Assembly: GCA_030632035.1 (NCBI GenBank)
Contig: DAOVJZ010000092.1
Location: 1 to 6,288, forward strand
DNA length: 6,288 nucleotides
Source of the DNA: Granulosicoccaceae bacterium
GTDB lineage: Bacteria; Pseudomonadota; Gammaproteobacteria; DAOVJZ01
Reading direction: 5' to 3'
A program made the position numbers and the translations under genes. Below are positions 1 to 6,288 of the stretch, one piece after another. Below the pieces are notes generated by a model. The model searched no databases. It was not told the DNA's origin and saw nothing but the letters and a program-made list of their open reading frames with translations. Every line of letters starts with the position of its first letter. Position 1 is the first letter of the stretch.

Positions 1-1
1 G

Positions 2-682
2 AATCAGTCTTCACTGGAAGCCCCGGCAGCAGAGCTGGGATTGAAAATTCAGGAAACAGAATTTTTCTCTGTTGGTAAAGGACAAGGGATTGCAGCCAAT
101 CCCAAATTTGGCAACAAGGCTTTTGACGAAGAAATACTGGTGCAGCGTATTAATAGTGAGCCAGTAGAAGTGACATTAGGTAATCTGGTTGTTTTACGGG
201 TGAAAGATCACAAAATAGCTGACATCAAACCTTTGGATAAAGTAAAGCCATTGATTATTTCAAAACTAAAATCACAAATCGCCAGCAAACACGCTCAAAT
301 CAAGGCCGATAAGGTTAAGGCGCGTCTGTTAGCAGGAGAAGATGGTCAAAAAGTGGCAACAGAAAGCAAGTTGACATGGAAATACAAAAAATCTGTTAGC
401 AGAAATGAAACTGCATTGAATCCCAATGTGGTTAAAAGAGCATTTGGTATGGGTAGACCTGTTGGTAAGCCGATTATAGATAGCGTTAAATTGGCCAATG
501 GTGATGTTGTAGTGATAGTAGTATCTTCCGTAAAAGACGGTGATACAGTATCAGCCAGTGAATCAGACAAGCTCGGTTTGGCACGCACATTGACACGCAC
601 CCGTGGAATGGATGAATACAATGCTTATATGAAAGAGTTACGTAAAGAAGCCAAGGTAGTGATAAGAGAAACTGAATTATAG
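2..682 (+). CDS. ppiD: PpiD, periplasmic folding chaperone / peptidyl-prolyl isomerase family, C-terminal part (5' truncated)
   Basis: The frame is open from the left edge, so the gene starts upstream; 226 residues remain and end in TAG. PpiD is an inner-membrane-anchored periplasmic chaperone of the SurA/parvulin family that helps newly secreted proteins fold near the Sec translocon. The fragment begins just after where the parvulin domain would end. It shows the typical post-parvulin stretch, 'LVVLRVKDHKIADIKPL' around fragment residues 62-78, followed by a Lys/Ala-rich, probably helical segment ('SKLKSQIASKHAQIKADK') and a final alpha/beta portion ending 'VVIRETEL'. The N-terminal membrane anchor and the isomerase domain lie outside the window, so activity cannot be judged. 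The TTG at base 41 is an internal leucine codon, not a start. The neighbouring fabI supports the assignment, because ppiD next to fabI is a familiar gammaproteobacterial arrangement (from memory). SurA itself is the main alternative but fits the context less well. Confidence 0.85.
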   Translation, partial: NQSSLEAPAAELGLKIQETEFFSVGKGQGIAANPKFGNKAFDEEILVQRINSEPVEVTLGNLVVLRVKDHKIADIKPLDKVKPLIISKLKSQIASKHAQIKADKVKARLLAGEDGQKVATESKLTWKYKKSVSRNETALNPNVVKRAFGMGRPVGKPIIDSVKLANGDVVVIVVSSVKDGDTVSASESDKLGLARTLTRTRGMDEYNAYMKELRKEAKVVIRETEL

Positions 683-693
683 ACTTCCTGACA

Positions 694-735
694 TACAAAT
701 AAAAAAGGCCGCATTAGCGGCCTTTTTTATTTGTA
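694..735. terminator. Bidirectional Rho-independent terminator between convergent ppiD and fabI
   Basis: A perfect 19-bp inverted repeat (694-712 with 717-735) surrounds the 4-base loop ATTA. The GC-rich core GGCCGC/GCGGCC sits next to the loop and is flanked by six A on the left and six T on the right. Each strand therefore gives a GC hairpin followed by a U tract. The hairpin begins 11 bases after the ppiD stop and lies 8 bases beyond the fabI stop, so one element can end both convergent transcripts. Confidence 0.93.
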
Positions 736-743
736 ATATTTAA

Positions 744-1532
744 TTACAACGCATCCTGACTCATGCCGGTTATGCTATAACCGGAATCGACATGCAGTAT
801 TTCACCAGTAATACCTGCGGCGAGGTCAGAACACAGGAATGCACCTGCGTTACCGACATCATCAATAGAGACATTACGTCTCAATGGTGAATTGCGCTCA
901 CCATAATCCAACATTTTTTTGAAGTTGCCGATACCAGCTGAGGCCAGTGTACGGATTGGGCCTGCCGAAATTGCATTACAGCGAATACCGTCCGGCCCCA
1001 GGTCCTGTGCAATATAACGCACGTTGGCTTCCAGACTGGCCTTGGCTAATCCCATCACATTGTAATTAGGCATGGCACGTTCGGCACCGAGATAACTCAG
1101 TGTGAGCAGGGAACCATCACGTCCTTCCATCATATTACGACCGGCCTTGGCCAGCGCAGTGAAACTGTAGGAGCTGATTTCGTGTGCTGTTTTAAAGCCT
1201 TCACGTGTGGCGGCATCAAGATAACGGCCTTCAAGTTCGTTTTTAGGTGCAAAGGCTACCGAATGTACAATGATGTCCAGGTGATCCCAAAAATCATCCA
1301 GACGTTCGAAAACCTGTTCGATTTCCTCGTCATTCCCCACATCACATGGCAGGACAATGTCTGAATCACATTCAGAGGCGAATTTTTCTACACGTCCCTG
1401 AAGCTTTTCATTCTGGTACGTGAACGCCAGTTCGGCACCTTCACGATGTAATGCCTTGGCAATTCCCCATGCAATGGAGCGGTTACTGGCAACCCCGACG
1501 ACCAGGGCACGTTTATCTTTTAGAAAACCCAT
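744..1532 (-). CDS. fabI: Enoyl-[acyl-carrier-protein] reductase (NADH), FabI
   Basis: FabI catalyses the last step of each type II fatty acid elongation cycle in the cytoplasm, reducing trans-2-enoyl-ACP to acyl-ACP with NADH; it is the triclosan target. The 262-residue length equals that of E. coli FabI. It is a short-chain dehydrogenase/reductase fold with the FabI-type dinucleotide motif 'GVASNRSIAWGIA' at residues 13-25. The active-site block 'SYLGAERAMPNYNVMGLAK' gives Tyr147, Tyr157 and Lys164, matching E. coli Tyr146, Tyr156 and Lys163 with a one-residue offset. 'AISAGPIRTLA' (187-197) is the conserved segment leading into the substrate-binding loop. The ATG start is supported by AAGGA (plus-strand 1540-1544) seven bases upstream. 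Residue 93 is Ala where E. coli has Gly, a common natural variant in this family. The gene is monocistronic as seen: it converges on ppiD and diverges from the importer operon. Confidence 0.97.
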   Translation of the reverse strand: MGFLKDKRALVVGVASNRSIAWGIAKALHREGAELAFTYQNEKLQGRVEKFASECDSDIVLPCDVGNDEEIEQVFERLDDFWDHLDIIVHSVAFAPKNELEGRYLDAATREGFKTAHEISSYSFTALAKAGRNMMEGRDGSLLTLSYLGAERAMPNYNVMGLAKASLEANVRYIAQDLGPDGIRCNAISAGPIRTLASAGIGNFKKMLDYGERNSPLRRNVSIDDVGNAGAFLCSDLAAGITGEILHVDSGYSITGMSQDAL

Positions 1533-1600
1533 GTTTTTATCCTTTTTTTAATACCCAACTGCGATTACACTAGGTGCATAATAATAAATCTGATGGTGAT
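1533..1600. promoter_or_regulatory. Divergent intergenic region between fabI and the importer operon
   Basis: Only 68 bases separate the fabI ATG from the chosen ATG of the binding protein, so promoters for both directions must lie here or reach into the coding ends. For fabI, a candidate -10 hexamer TGTAAT (minus strand, plus-strand 1564-1569; 5 of 6 matches to TATAAT) would start transcription about 24-26 bases ahead of the ATG; no good -35 is evident. On the plus strand, CATAAT (1577-1582; 5 of 6) is a possible -10, again without a convincing -35. No clear operator palindrome was seen. The location is certain; the hexamers are weak guesses. Confidence 0.35.
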
Positions 1601-3835
1601 ATGTTACCGTATCAGTGCCCAGAACTGAACCAGTTGAAATGCAGGAATGAGGTCAACTCGAAGCCCCACGGGCAACGGTGGTTTATCCTTGTTTTATTAC
1701 TGTTTTTCGCTGGTTGTGACGGCCAGAGCTGGAATAACCCTTATCCGGCTCAGGAACGCTTTGAAAACACCTTGTATTCCTCTTTTTCCGAGCGCCCTAA
1801 TCACCTCGATCCAGCCCGTTCTTATGCGTCTAATGAAATTGAGTTTACCGGCCAGATTTATGAGCCACCCCTGCAATATCATTATCTCAAGCGACCCTAT
1901 GAGCTGATCCCGCTCACAGCGACCCGCATGCCAAAACCGGTTTATATCGGAAAAAATGGAAAACGCCTGCCTGCCAATGCGCCGGTCAACAAGATTGCCT
2001 ACACGCTTTATGACATAAAGATCCAAAAAGGGATTCGGTTTCAGCCACATCCGGCATTTGCTAAAAATGCTGAGGGTGAATTTCTTTATCATCAATTAGA
2101 TGAACAACAACTCATCAAAATATACAAGTTATCAGATTTTCAGGAGACTGATTCACGCGAACTGACAGCAGCAGATTATGTGTATCAGATAAAACGTCTG
2201 GCTCATCCCAAATTACATTCCCCGATTTTTGGTTTAATGAGTGCCTATATTGCTGACCTTAAACCTTATGCCGGTAAACTAAAAAAAGCGGCAGACAAAA
2301 TGGAAGGACATTATCTTGATCTGAACAAACACAATTTTGCAGGCGCAAAGGTCATTAATAAATACACCTATCGCATCAAAATAAAAGGTAAGTATCCACA
2401 GATGATATATTGGCTCACTATGCCATTTTTTGCGCCTGTCCCGTGGGAGGCCGATCGTTTTTATTCTCAACCAGGCTTGGAAGAAAAGAACATAACACTG
2501 GACTGGTATCCAGTTGGTACCGGCCCTTATATGCTGACTGTGAACAATCCTAATTTACAGATGGTACTGGAAAAGAACCCTAATTTTCATGGTGAGGTTT
2601 ATCCGAGTGAAGGCATGCCAGGAGATCAGGAAAGTGGTTTGTTAGTAGATGCAGGCAAATCATTACCCTTCATTGACAAAGTGGTGTACACGCTGGAAAA
2701 GGAAAACATTCCCTACTGGAATAAATTTTTACAGGGTTATTATGATGTGTCTGGTATTTCATCCGACAGTTTTGATCAGGCGGTAAATATTGGTGCGGGC
2801 GGTGAAGCTGAATTAACCGATGAAATGAAAGAGAAGGGGATCCAGTTAAAAACAGGTCTTGCCACATCCATGTATTACTTTGGTTTCAATATGCTTGACC
2901 CTGTTGTTGGTGGCAAAAATAAAAGCGCACGTAAACTACGACATGCTATTTCTATCGCATTGGATTATGAGGAGTTTATTTCTATTTTCTTGAATGGGCG
3001 TGGTATTGCTGCACAAGGGCCGACTGCGCCGGGTATCTTTGGTTATCGTTCTGGTAAAGAAGGGATGAACCCTGTTGTTTATAAATGGGTAAACGGAAAA
3101 GCAAAACGTCGTGATATAGCAGAAGCCAAAAAACTGCTGGCTGATGCCGGTTATCCTGGCGGGGTAAGTAAAAAAACAGGGAAACCATTGTTATTGCATT
3201 ATGATACAACCGGCAGTGGACCAGACAGTAAGGCACGTTTCGACTGGATGCGGAAGCAATTTAAAAAAATTAACATCCAGTTGGTGGTTCGTAATACGAC
3301 TTATAATCGTTTTCAGGAAAAGATGCTAAAAGGCACATCGCAAATGTTTATGTGGGGCTGGAACGCAGACTATCCTGATCCGGAAAATTTCCTGTTCTTG
3401 CTCTATGGGCCTAACAAGAAAGCCGGACTAAATGGTGAAAACGCGGTTAATTATGCCAATAAAAAATTCGACAAGCTGTTTATAAAAATGAAAGATATGG
3501 CTAATGGCCCAAAACGTCAGAAAGTAATCGATAGCATGGTGGACATAGTCAGAAAAGATGCACCATGGATTTGGGGCTTTAATCCCAAGAGTTTTTCCTT
3601 ATCACATAAATGGTATGGCAACTCAAAACCTAATTTCATTGCCAACAATACACTCAAGTATAAAAAGATTGATCCTGTATTGCGTTATCAAAAACGTCAG
3701 GCCTGGAACAAGCCGATACTATGGCCAATTATCCTGTTAGTGCTCGCAATGATCGTGGTTATTATTCCGGCAGTCCTTATCTTCATACGCAAGGAGCACA
3801 CATCAGGCAGGGTCGGGGAGGCAAATAAAGCATGA
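1601..3835 (+). CDS. Peptide-type ABC importer substrate-binding lipoprotein (SBP_bac_5 family) with C-terminal membrane anchor
   Basis: This is the extracytoplasmic receptor of a dipeptide/oligopeptide-class ABC importer. The product is 744 residues from ATG 1601, longer than the usual 500-600. Residues 28-39 are hydrophobic and end in a lipobox-like 'LFFAGC' (Cys39), predicting signal peptidase II cleavage; Asp follows at +2. Family landmarks include 'NHLDPARSY' (67-75), 'YEPPLQYH' (87-94), 'VGTGPYML' (305-312), 'LRHAISIALDYEEF' (446-459), 'AKKLLADAGYP' (509-519) and the hallmark 'GWNADYPDPENFL' (586-598). Near the end, about residues 707-728 form one hydrophobic helix followed by 'IRKEHTSGR', a basic tail that should be cytosolic. 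This C-terminal helix is unusual for a periplasmic binding protein. A GTG start at 1574 in the same frame would add nine residues but has no visible ribosome site and lies in the promoter area; the ATG also has only a weak site (GGTG, 2 bases away). The substrate is probably peptide, but nickel, sugars or opines occur in the family. The stop overlaps the next start as ATGA. Confidence 0.88.
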   Translation: MLPYQCPELNQLKCRNEVNSKPHGQRWFILVLLLFFAGCDGQSWNNPYPAQERFENTLYSSFSERPNHLDPARSYASNEIEFTGQIYEPPLQYHYLKRPYELIPLTATRMPKPVYIGKNGKRLPANAPVNKIAYTLYDIKIQKGIRFQPHPAFAKNAEGEFLYHQLDEQQLIKIYKLSDFQETDSRELTAADYVYQIKRLAHPKLHSPIFGLMSAYIADLKPYAGKLKKAADKMEGHYLDLNKHNFAGAKVINKYTYRIKIKGKYPQMIYWLTMPFFAPVPWEADRFYSQPGLEEKNITLDWYPVGTGPYMLTVNNPNLQMVLEKNPNFHGEVYPSEGMPGDQESGLLVDAGKSLPFIDKVVYTLEKENIPYWNKFLQGYYDVSGISSDSFDQAVNIGAGGEAELTDEMKEKGIQLKTGLATSMYYFGFNMLDPVVGGKNKSARKLRHAISIALDYEEFISIFLNGRGIAAQGPTAPGIFGYRSGKEGMNPVVYKWVNGKAKRRDIAEAKKLLADAGYPGGVSKKTGKPLLLHYDTTGSGPDSKARFDWMRKQFKKINIQLVVRNTTYNRFQEKMLKGTSQMFMWGWNADYPDPENFLFLLYGPNKKAGLNGENAVNYANKKFDKLFIKMKDMANGPKRQKVIDSMVDIVRKDAPWIWGFNPKSFSLSHKWYGNSKPNFIANNTLKYKKIDPVLRYQKRQAWNKPILWPIILLVLAMIVVIIPAVLIFIRKEHTSGRVGEANKA

Positions 3836-4809
3836 TTGCCTATATTATACGCCGCATCCTGTATGCCATTCCGATTTTAATCGGGGTCAATGTGCTGACG
3901 TTTGTATTGTTCTTTGTGGTGAACACACCAGACGATATGGCGCGCATGCATCTTGGTATGAAGCATGTTACACCCGAAGCAGTTGAAAAATGGAAAGAAG
4001 AACGTGGTTATAACAAACCACTATTAATTAATTCAGAAGCAGAGGGCACATCGGTTATTCGTGACACCATTTTTTATGAGAAATCAATTGGCCTGTTTAC
4101 ATTTAAGTTCGGGCGATCAGATGAAGGGCGTGATATTGCTCATGATATCAGCCAACGCATGTGGCCGAGCCTTGCTATTGCCCTGCCTGTATTTTTGGTT
4201 GGCCTGTTAACCAATATTACACTATCCATGTTGCTGGCCTTTTTCAGGGCAACCTATATTGATATTGCCGGCGTGATTACGGGTGTCGTACTGATGTCAG
4301 TTTCATCACTCTTTTATATTATCAGTGGTCAGTATCTCATTAGTAAACTTTGGCACCTTGTTCCAATCTCCGGTTTTGATATGGGGCCCAATGCGGTGAA
4401 GTTCCTGATCTTGCCTGTCATAATAGGTGTGATCGGCGGCATTGGTTCAGGAACACGCTGGTATCGCACCATATTTCTGGAAGAGATCAACAAAGACTAT
4501 GTGCGTACGGCGCGCGCAAAAGGTCTGTCCGAGTTGCGTGTGTTGTTCCGACATGTACTTAAAAACGCCATGATTCCGATCCTGACCGGTGTGGTAGTCG
4601 TGATTCCATTATTATTTATGGGCAGTTTGATCACGGAGTCTTTCTTTGGCATTCCCGGTCTTGGCAGTTATACGATTGACGCGATCCAGAAACAGGATTT
4701 TTCTATTGTGCGTGCGATGGTATTTCTTGGCACGGTGTTATATATCATGGGACTTATCCTGACAGATATTTCCTATACGTTGGTTGATCCACGGATTAGG
4801 CTGGAGTAG
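3832..4809 (+). CDS. ABC importer permease, OppB/DppB type
   Basis: This is one of the two inner-membrane channel subunits of the importer. At 325 residues it has the usual family length. The N-terminus 'MIAYIIRRILYAIPILIGV' is characteristic of DppB/OppB permeases. Six membrane helices are visible at roughly residues 9-31, 113-139, 147-171, 190-208, 247-267 and 293-315, with a periplasmic loop after the first that includes 'FGRSDEGRDIAHDI' (93-106). The cytosolic EAA loop, which docks on the ATPase, is at about 217-250 ('DYVRTARAKGLSELRVLFRH', then 'LKNAMIPI'). 'ITESFFGIPGLG' (267-278) and the terminal 'DPRIRLE' are also typical. The ATG overlaps the stop of the binding-protein gene as ATGA, with GGGAGG (3816-3821) ten bases upstream, so translation is probably coupled. 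No key motif is missing. Family identity is very secure; the transported substrate is not known. Confidence 0.94.
   Translation: MIAYIIRRILYAIPILIGVNVLTFVLFFVVNTPDDMARMHLGMKHVTPEAVEKWKEERGYNKPLLINSEAEGTSVIRDTIFYEKSIGLFTFKFGRSDEGRDIAHDISQRMWPSLAIALPVFLVGLLTNITLSMLLAFFRATYIDIAGVITGVVLMSVSSLFYIISGQYLISKLWHLVPISGFDMGPNAVKFLILPVIIGVIGGIGSGTRWYRTIFLEEINKDYVRTARAKGLSELRVLFRHVLKNAMIPILTGVVVVIPLLFMGSLITESFFGIPGLGSYTIDAIQKQDFSIVRAMVFLGTVLYIMGLILTDISYTLVDPRIRLE
4803..4806 (+). promoter_or_regulatory. Ribosome binding site deciding the OppC-type permease start
   Basis: GGAG lies seven bases before ATG 4814 and runs into the final Glu and stop codons of the upstream permease. A TTG in the same frame at 4784 would add ten residues but sits deep inside the upstream gene with no comparable site, so ATG 4814 is preferred. 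Confidence 0.7.
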
Positions 4810-4813
4810 CACT

Positions 4814-6238
4814 ATGGATTTTGTATTGCTCTGGACAGACTTACTCATATATATACTGTGCTTATTAGTATTCAGTTTTGCACTATATGCGCGCAATAAA
4901 GAATACCTGCTAGCACCGTGGAAACAGGTAATACGCACTCGTCTTGGTGCCATGTCGTTTATTATTCTTATGTCTTATGTTGTCGTCGGATTACTTGATT
5001 CTGTTCATTTTCGTGAAGAATTGAAATCAGAGAATAATGCAACCGAGATTACTTATTCTGCGGAAGTGATTAGTCTGTTTGACTGGATTGCAGAACCCCT
5101 TCGTATTAAACAGGAAAAAACCTATTCCGCCCCTTTCGCAACCCATCTTTACACAAAGGAAACCATCGAACTTGAAAATGGACAACAGGTGCGCGAATAC
5201 AAACGTCTTGAATACGGTGGCGCGCATTTGATAGAAACCACTGATCGCGGTAAGGATATTGCAAGAGAGTTCTTTATTGGACTGATAAAGGGCGGGGCAG
5301 TCTGGTTAATGTTTGGTGCGGTGATTGTGATGATGCTTGCACATCGTTGGCATTGTTCAACCAGAAATGTAATCAACACGATTCTTTACAGACAAAGAGA
5401 GCGACTGCCCTGGCGTACCCTTTTTGTCACCTTTGGTGCGGTATTTATATTTATTGCCCTCACAACCCAGCTTGGTACTAAATACCATATTCTGGGTACA
5501 GACAAGGTCGGGCAGGATGTCTTTTACCAAACACTAAAAAGTATTCGCACCGGACTGGTGATTGGCACATTGACAACACTCATCATGCTGCCATTCGCCA
5601 TTATGCTGGGCATCATGGCGGGATATTTCAGGGGTAAGGTCGATGATGTAATCCAGTATCTCTATACCACGCTGAGTTCAATCCCCGGTGTGTTGTTAAT
5701 TACGGCCGCTATTTTGATTCTTCAGGTTTATATGGCCAACAATCCAGATGCGTTTGGCAGTTTAACGGAACGTGCCGATATCCGGCTTTTATTCCTTTGT
5801 ATTATTCTCGGCATCACCAGTTGGACAGGCTTGTGTCGTTTGTTACGCGGCGAAGCGCTCAAACTGCGTGAACTGGAGTATGTACAAGCGGCCACGGCCT
5901 TTGGTGTTAATCACTTTACGATTATCGTGCGCCATATATTACCCAACGTGATGCACATCGTGTTGATTTCGGTTGTGCTGGATTTCAGCGGGTTGGTGCT
6001 GGCTGAAGCGGTGTTGTCCTATGTGGGTGTGGGTGTCGATCCTTCCATGATCAGTTGGGGCAATATGATTAACAGCGCCCGACTTGAAATGGCGCGGGAA
6101 CCGGTAGTGTGGTGGCCATTACTGGCCTCATTCATCTTTATGTTCGTACTGGTACTGTGTGCGAACCTGTTTTCTGACTCGGTACGTGACGCATTTGATC
6201 CGAGGTTAACCCGCAGTTCTCATCAGGAGGCGAAATGA
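4814..6238 (+). CDS. ABC importer permease, OppC/DppC type, with long N-terminal membrane extension
   Basis: This is the second channel subunit of the importer. The C-terminal 275 or so residues are a standard OppC-type permease. 'HILGTDKVGQDVF' (225-237) is the OppC hallmark, and helices fall at about 202-220, 247-269, 283-306, 324-343, 378-403 and 432-453. The EAA loop 'LRELEYVQAATAFGVNHF' (351-368) runs on to 'RHILPN' (373-378), and the end carries 'DAFDPRL'. The protein is 474 residues, against about 300 normally. The extra N-terminus has hydrophobic segments at about 5-25, 46-63 and 153-176. Positive residues after the first ('ARNKEYLLAPWKQVIRTR') and third ('HRWHCSTRNVINTILYRQRER') predict a periplasmic N-terminus and a periplasmic domain at about 64-152. 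I do not recognise that domain. The gap to the upstream gene is four bases, and the stop overlaps a downstream ATG as ATGA, consistent with one operon. Core function is secure; the role of the extension is unknown. Confidence 0.92.
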   Translation: MDFVLLWTDLLIYILCLLVFSFALYARNKEYLLAPWKQVIRTRLGAMSFIILMSYVVVGLLDSVHFREELKSENNATEITYSAEVISLFDWIAEPLRIKQEKTYSAPFATHLYTKETIELENGQQVREYKRLEYGGAHLIETTDRGKDIAREFFIGLIKGGAVWLMFGAVIVMMLAHRWHCSTRNVINTILYRQRERLPWRTLFVTFGAVFIFIALTTQLGTKYHILGTDKVGQDVFYQTLKSIRTGLVIGTLTTLIMLPFAIMLGIMAGYFRGKVDDVIQYLYTTLSSIPGVLLITAAILILQVYMANNPDAFGSLTERADIRLLFLCIILGITSWTGLCRLLRGEALKLRELEYVQAATAFGVNHFTIIVRHILPNVMHIVLISVVLDFSGLVLAEAVLSYVGVGVDPSMISWGNMINSARLEMAREPVVWWPLLASFIFMFVLVLCANLFSDSVRDAFDPRLTRSSHQEAK

Positions 6239-6288
6239 TCGCGAAGAGATTTTATTCCACAACGGATTATCTGAGGGAGAGGAATAAC
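6235..6288 (+). CDS. Start of next operon gene, probably ABC importer ATPase subunit (3' truncated)
   Basis: An ATG overlapping the permease stop (ATGA) opens a frame that runs off the right edge after 18 codons, reading 'MIAKRFYSTTDYLRERNN'. AGGAGG (6225-6230) lies four bases upstream, slightly close but strong. The position in the operon predicts an OppD-type ATPase, but these residues do not resemble the usual ATPase N-terminus and no Walker motif falls in the window. A second purine-rich site at 6275-6282 could instead serve a start just past the edge, in which case these codons would be leader sequence. Function is inferred from context only. Confidence 0.4.
   Translation, partial: MIAKRFYSTTDYLRERNN
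6275..6282 (+). promoter_or_regulatory. Possible ribosome binding site at the right edge
   Basis: GGGAGAGG followed by AATAAC to the window end has the composition and spacing expected just before a start codon at or near base 6289. It competes with AGGAGG at 6225-6230 as the initiation site of the next gene. The start codon itself is not in view. Confidence 0.35.

Noticed and set aside
41..43. TTG as start of a 213-residue protein at the left edge.
   Set aside because: The frame continues open to the window edge with PpiD-like sequence upstream, so this is an internal codon of a truncated gene.
346..698. Two minus-strand open frames over the ppiD end.
   Set aside because: They lie opposite real coding sequence with protein-like conservation in ppiD, and one runs into the terminator; most likely chance frames.
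1249..1257. FabI residue 93 is Ala where E. coli has Gly, a site of triclosan-resistance mutations.
   Set aside because: Ala in the 'HSxAFAP'-type motif is common in natural, triclosan-sensitive FabI proteins; it is a family variant and not evidence of resistance.
1182..1364. A 60-codon plus-strand frame inside fabI.
   Set aside because: It is antisense to the conserved FabI core and its product is not protein-like; a chance frame.
1551..1600. A strong sigma-70 promoter in the divergent region.
   Set aside because: Only -10-like hexamers are visible; no -35 element at proper spacing was found in either direction, so only a low-confidence regulatory region is reported.
1697..3236. Open frames of 60-130 codons on the minus strand within the binding-protein gene.
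   Set aside because: They are antisense to a clearly coding sequence, match no family I recognise, and show no plausible ribosome sites or operon context.
1601..6238. Assignment of the operon as the YejABEF peptide importer.
   Set aside because: The gene order (receptor, OppB-type, OppC-type) fits, but the receptor and OppC lengths and the C-terminal receptor helix differ from Yej proteins as I recall them, so a Yej name is not justified.

Overview
The window looks like chromosomal DNA of a gammaproteobacterium of moderate, mid-40s-looking GC (judged by eye). The evidence is a PpiD C-terminus, a 262-residue E. coli-type FabI, and a dipeptide/oligopeptide-type ABC importer placed beside them. 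From memory, the order ppiD, fabI, peptide-type transporter recurs in several gammaproteobacteria. Genus cannot be fixed from this sequence. There is no sign of a mobile element, CRISPR array, prophage, tRNA or rRNA, and coding density is very high.

Layout. The left edge holds the last 226 codons of ppiD (+ strand), whose protein is an inner-membrane-anchored periplasmic folding factor. It converges on fabI (- strand), the NADH-dependent enoyl-ACP reductase of fatty acid synthesis. The 61-base gap between them holds a perfect 19-bp hairpin with A and T tracts on both sides, a good bidirectional intrinsic terminator. fabI then diverges, across only about 68 bases, from an importer operon on the + strand: a substrate-binding lipoprotein, an OppB/DppB-type permease, an OppC/DppC-type permease, and the first 18 codons of a further gene that should be, or lead directly into, the ATPase subunit. 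The operon is tightly coupled, with an ATGA overlap, a 4-base gap, and a second ATGA overlap.

How the genes work together. The binding protein would capture a substrate, probably a peptide, at the outer face of the inner membrane. It would pass the substrate to the two-permease channel, which is driven by ATPases encoded beyond the right edge. ppiD and fabI are housekeeping neighbours with no evident functional tie to the importer.

The most interesting point is the architecture of the importer. The binding protein seems tethered to the inner membrane twice: by a lipidated cysteine followed by Asp, the classical inner-membrane retention residue, and by a C-terminal transmembrane helix with a basic cytosolic tail. 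The OppC-type permease carries about 200 extra N-terminal residues that read as three added membrane helices around an approximately 90-residue periplasmic domain. Together these suggest a membrane-bound variant of the peptide importer. It is a variation on a known family, not a wholly new system.
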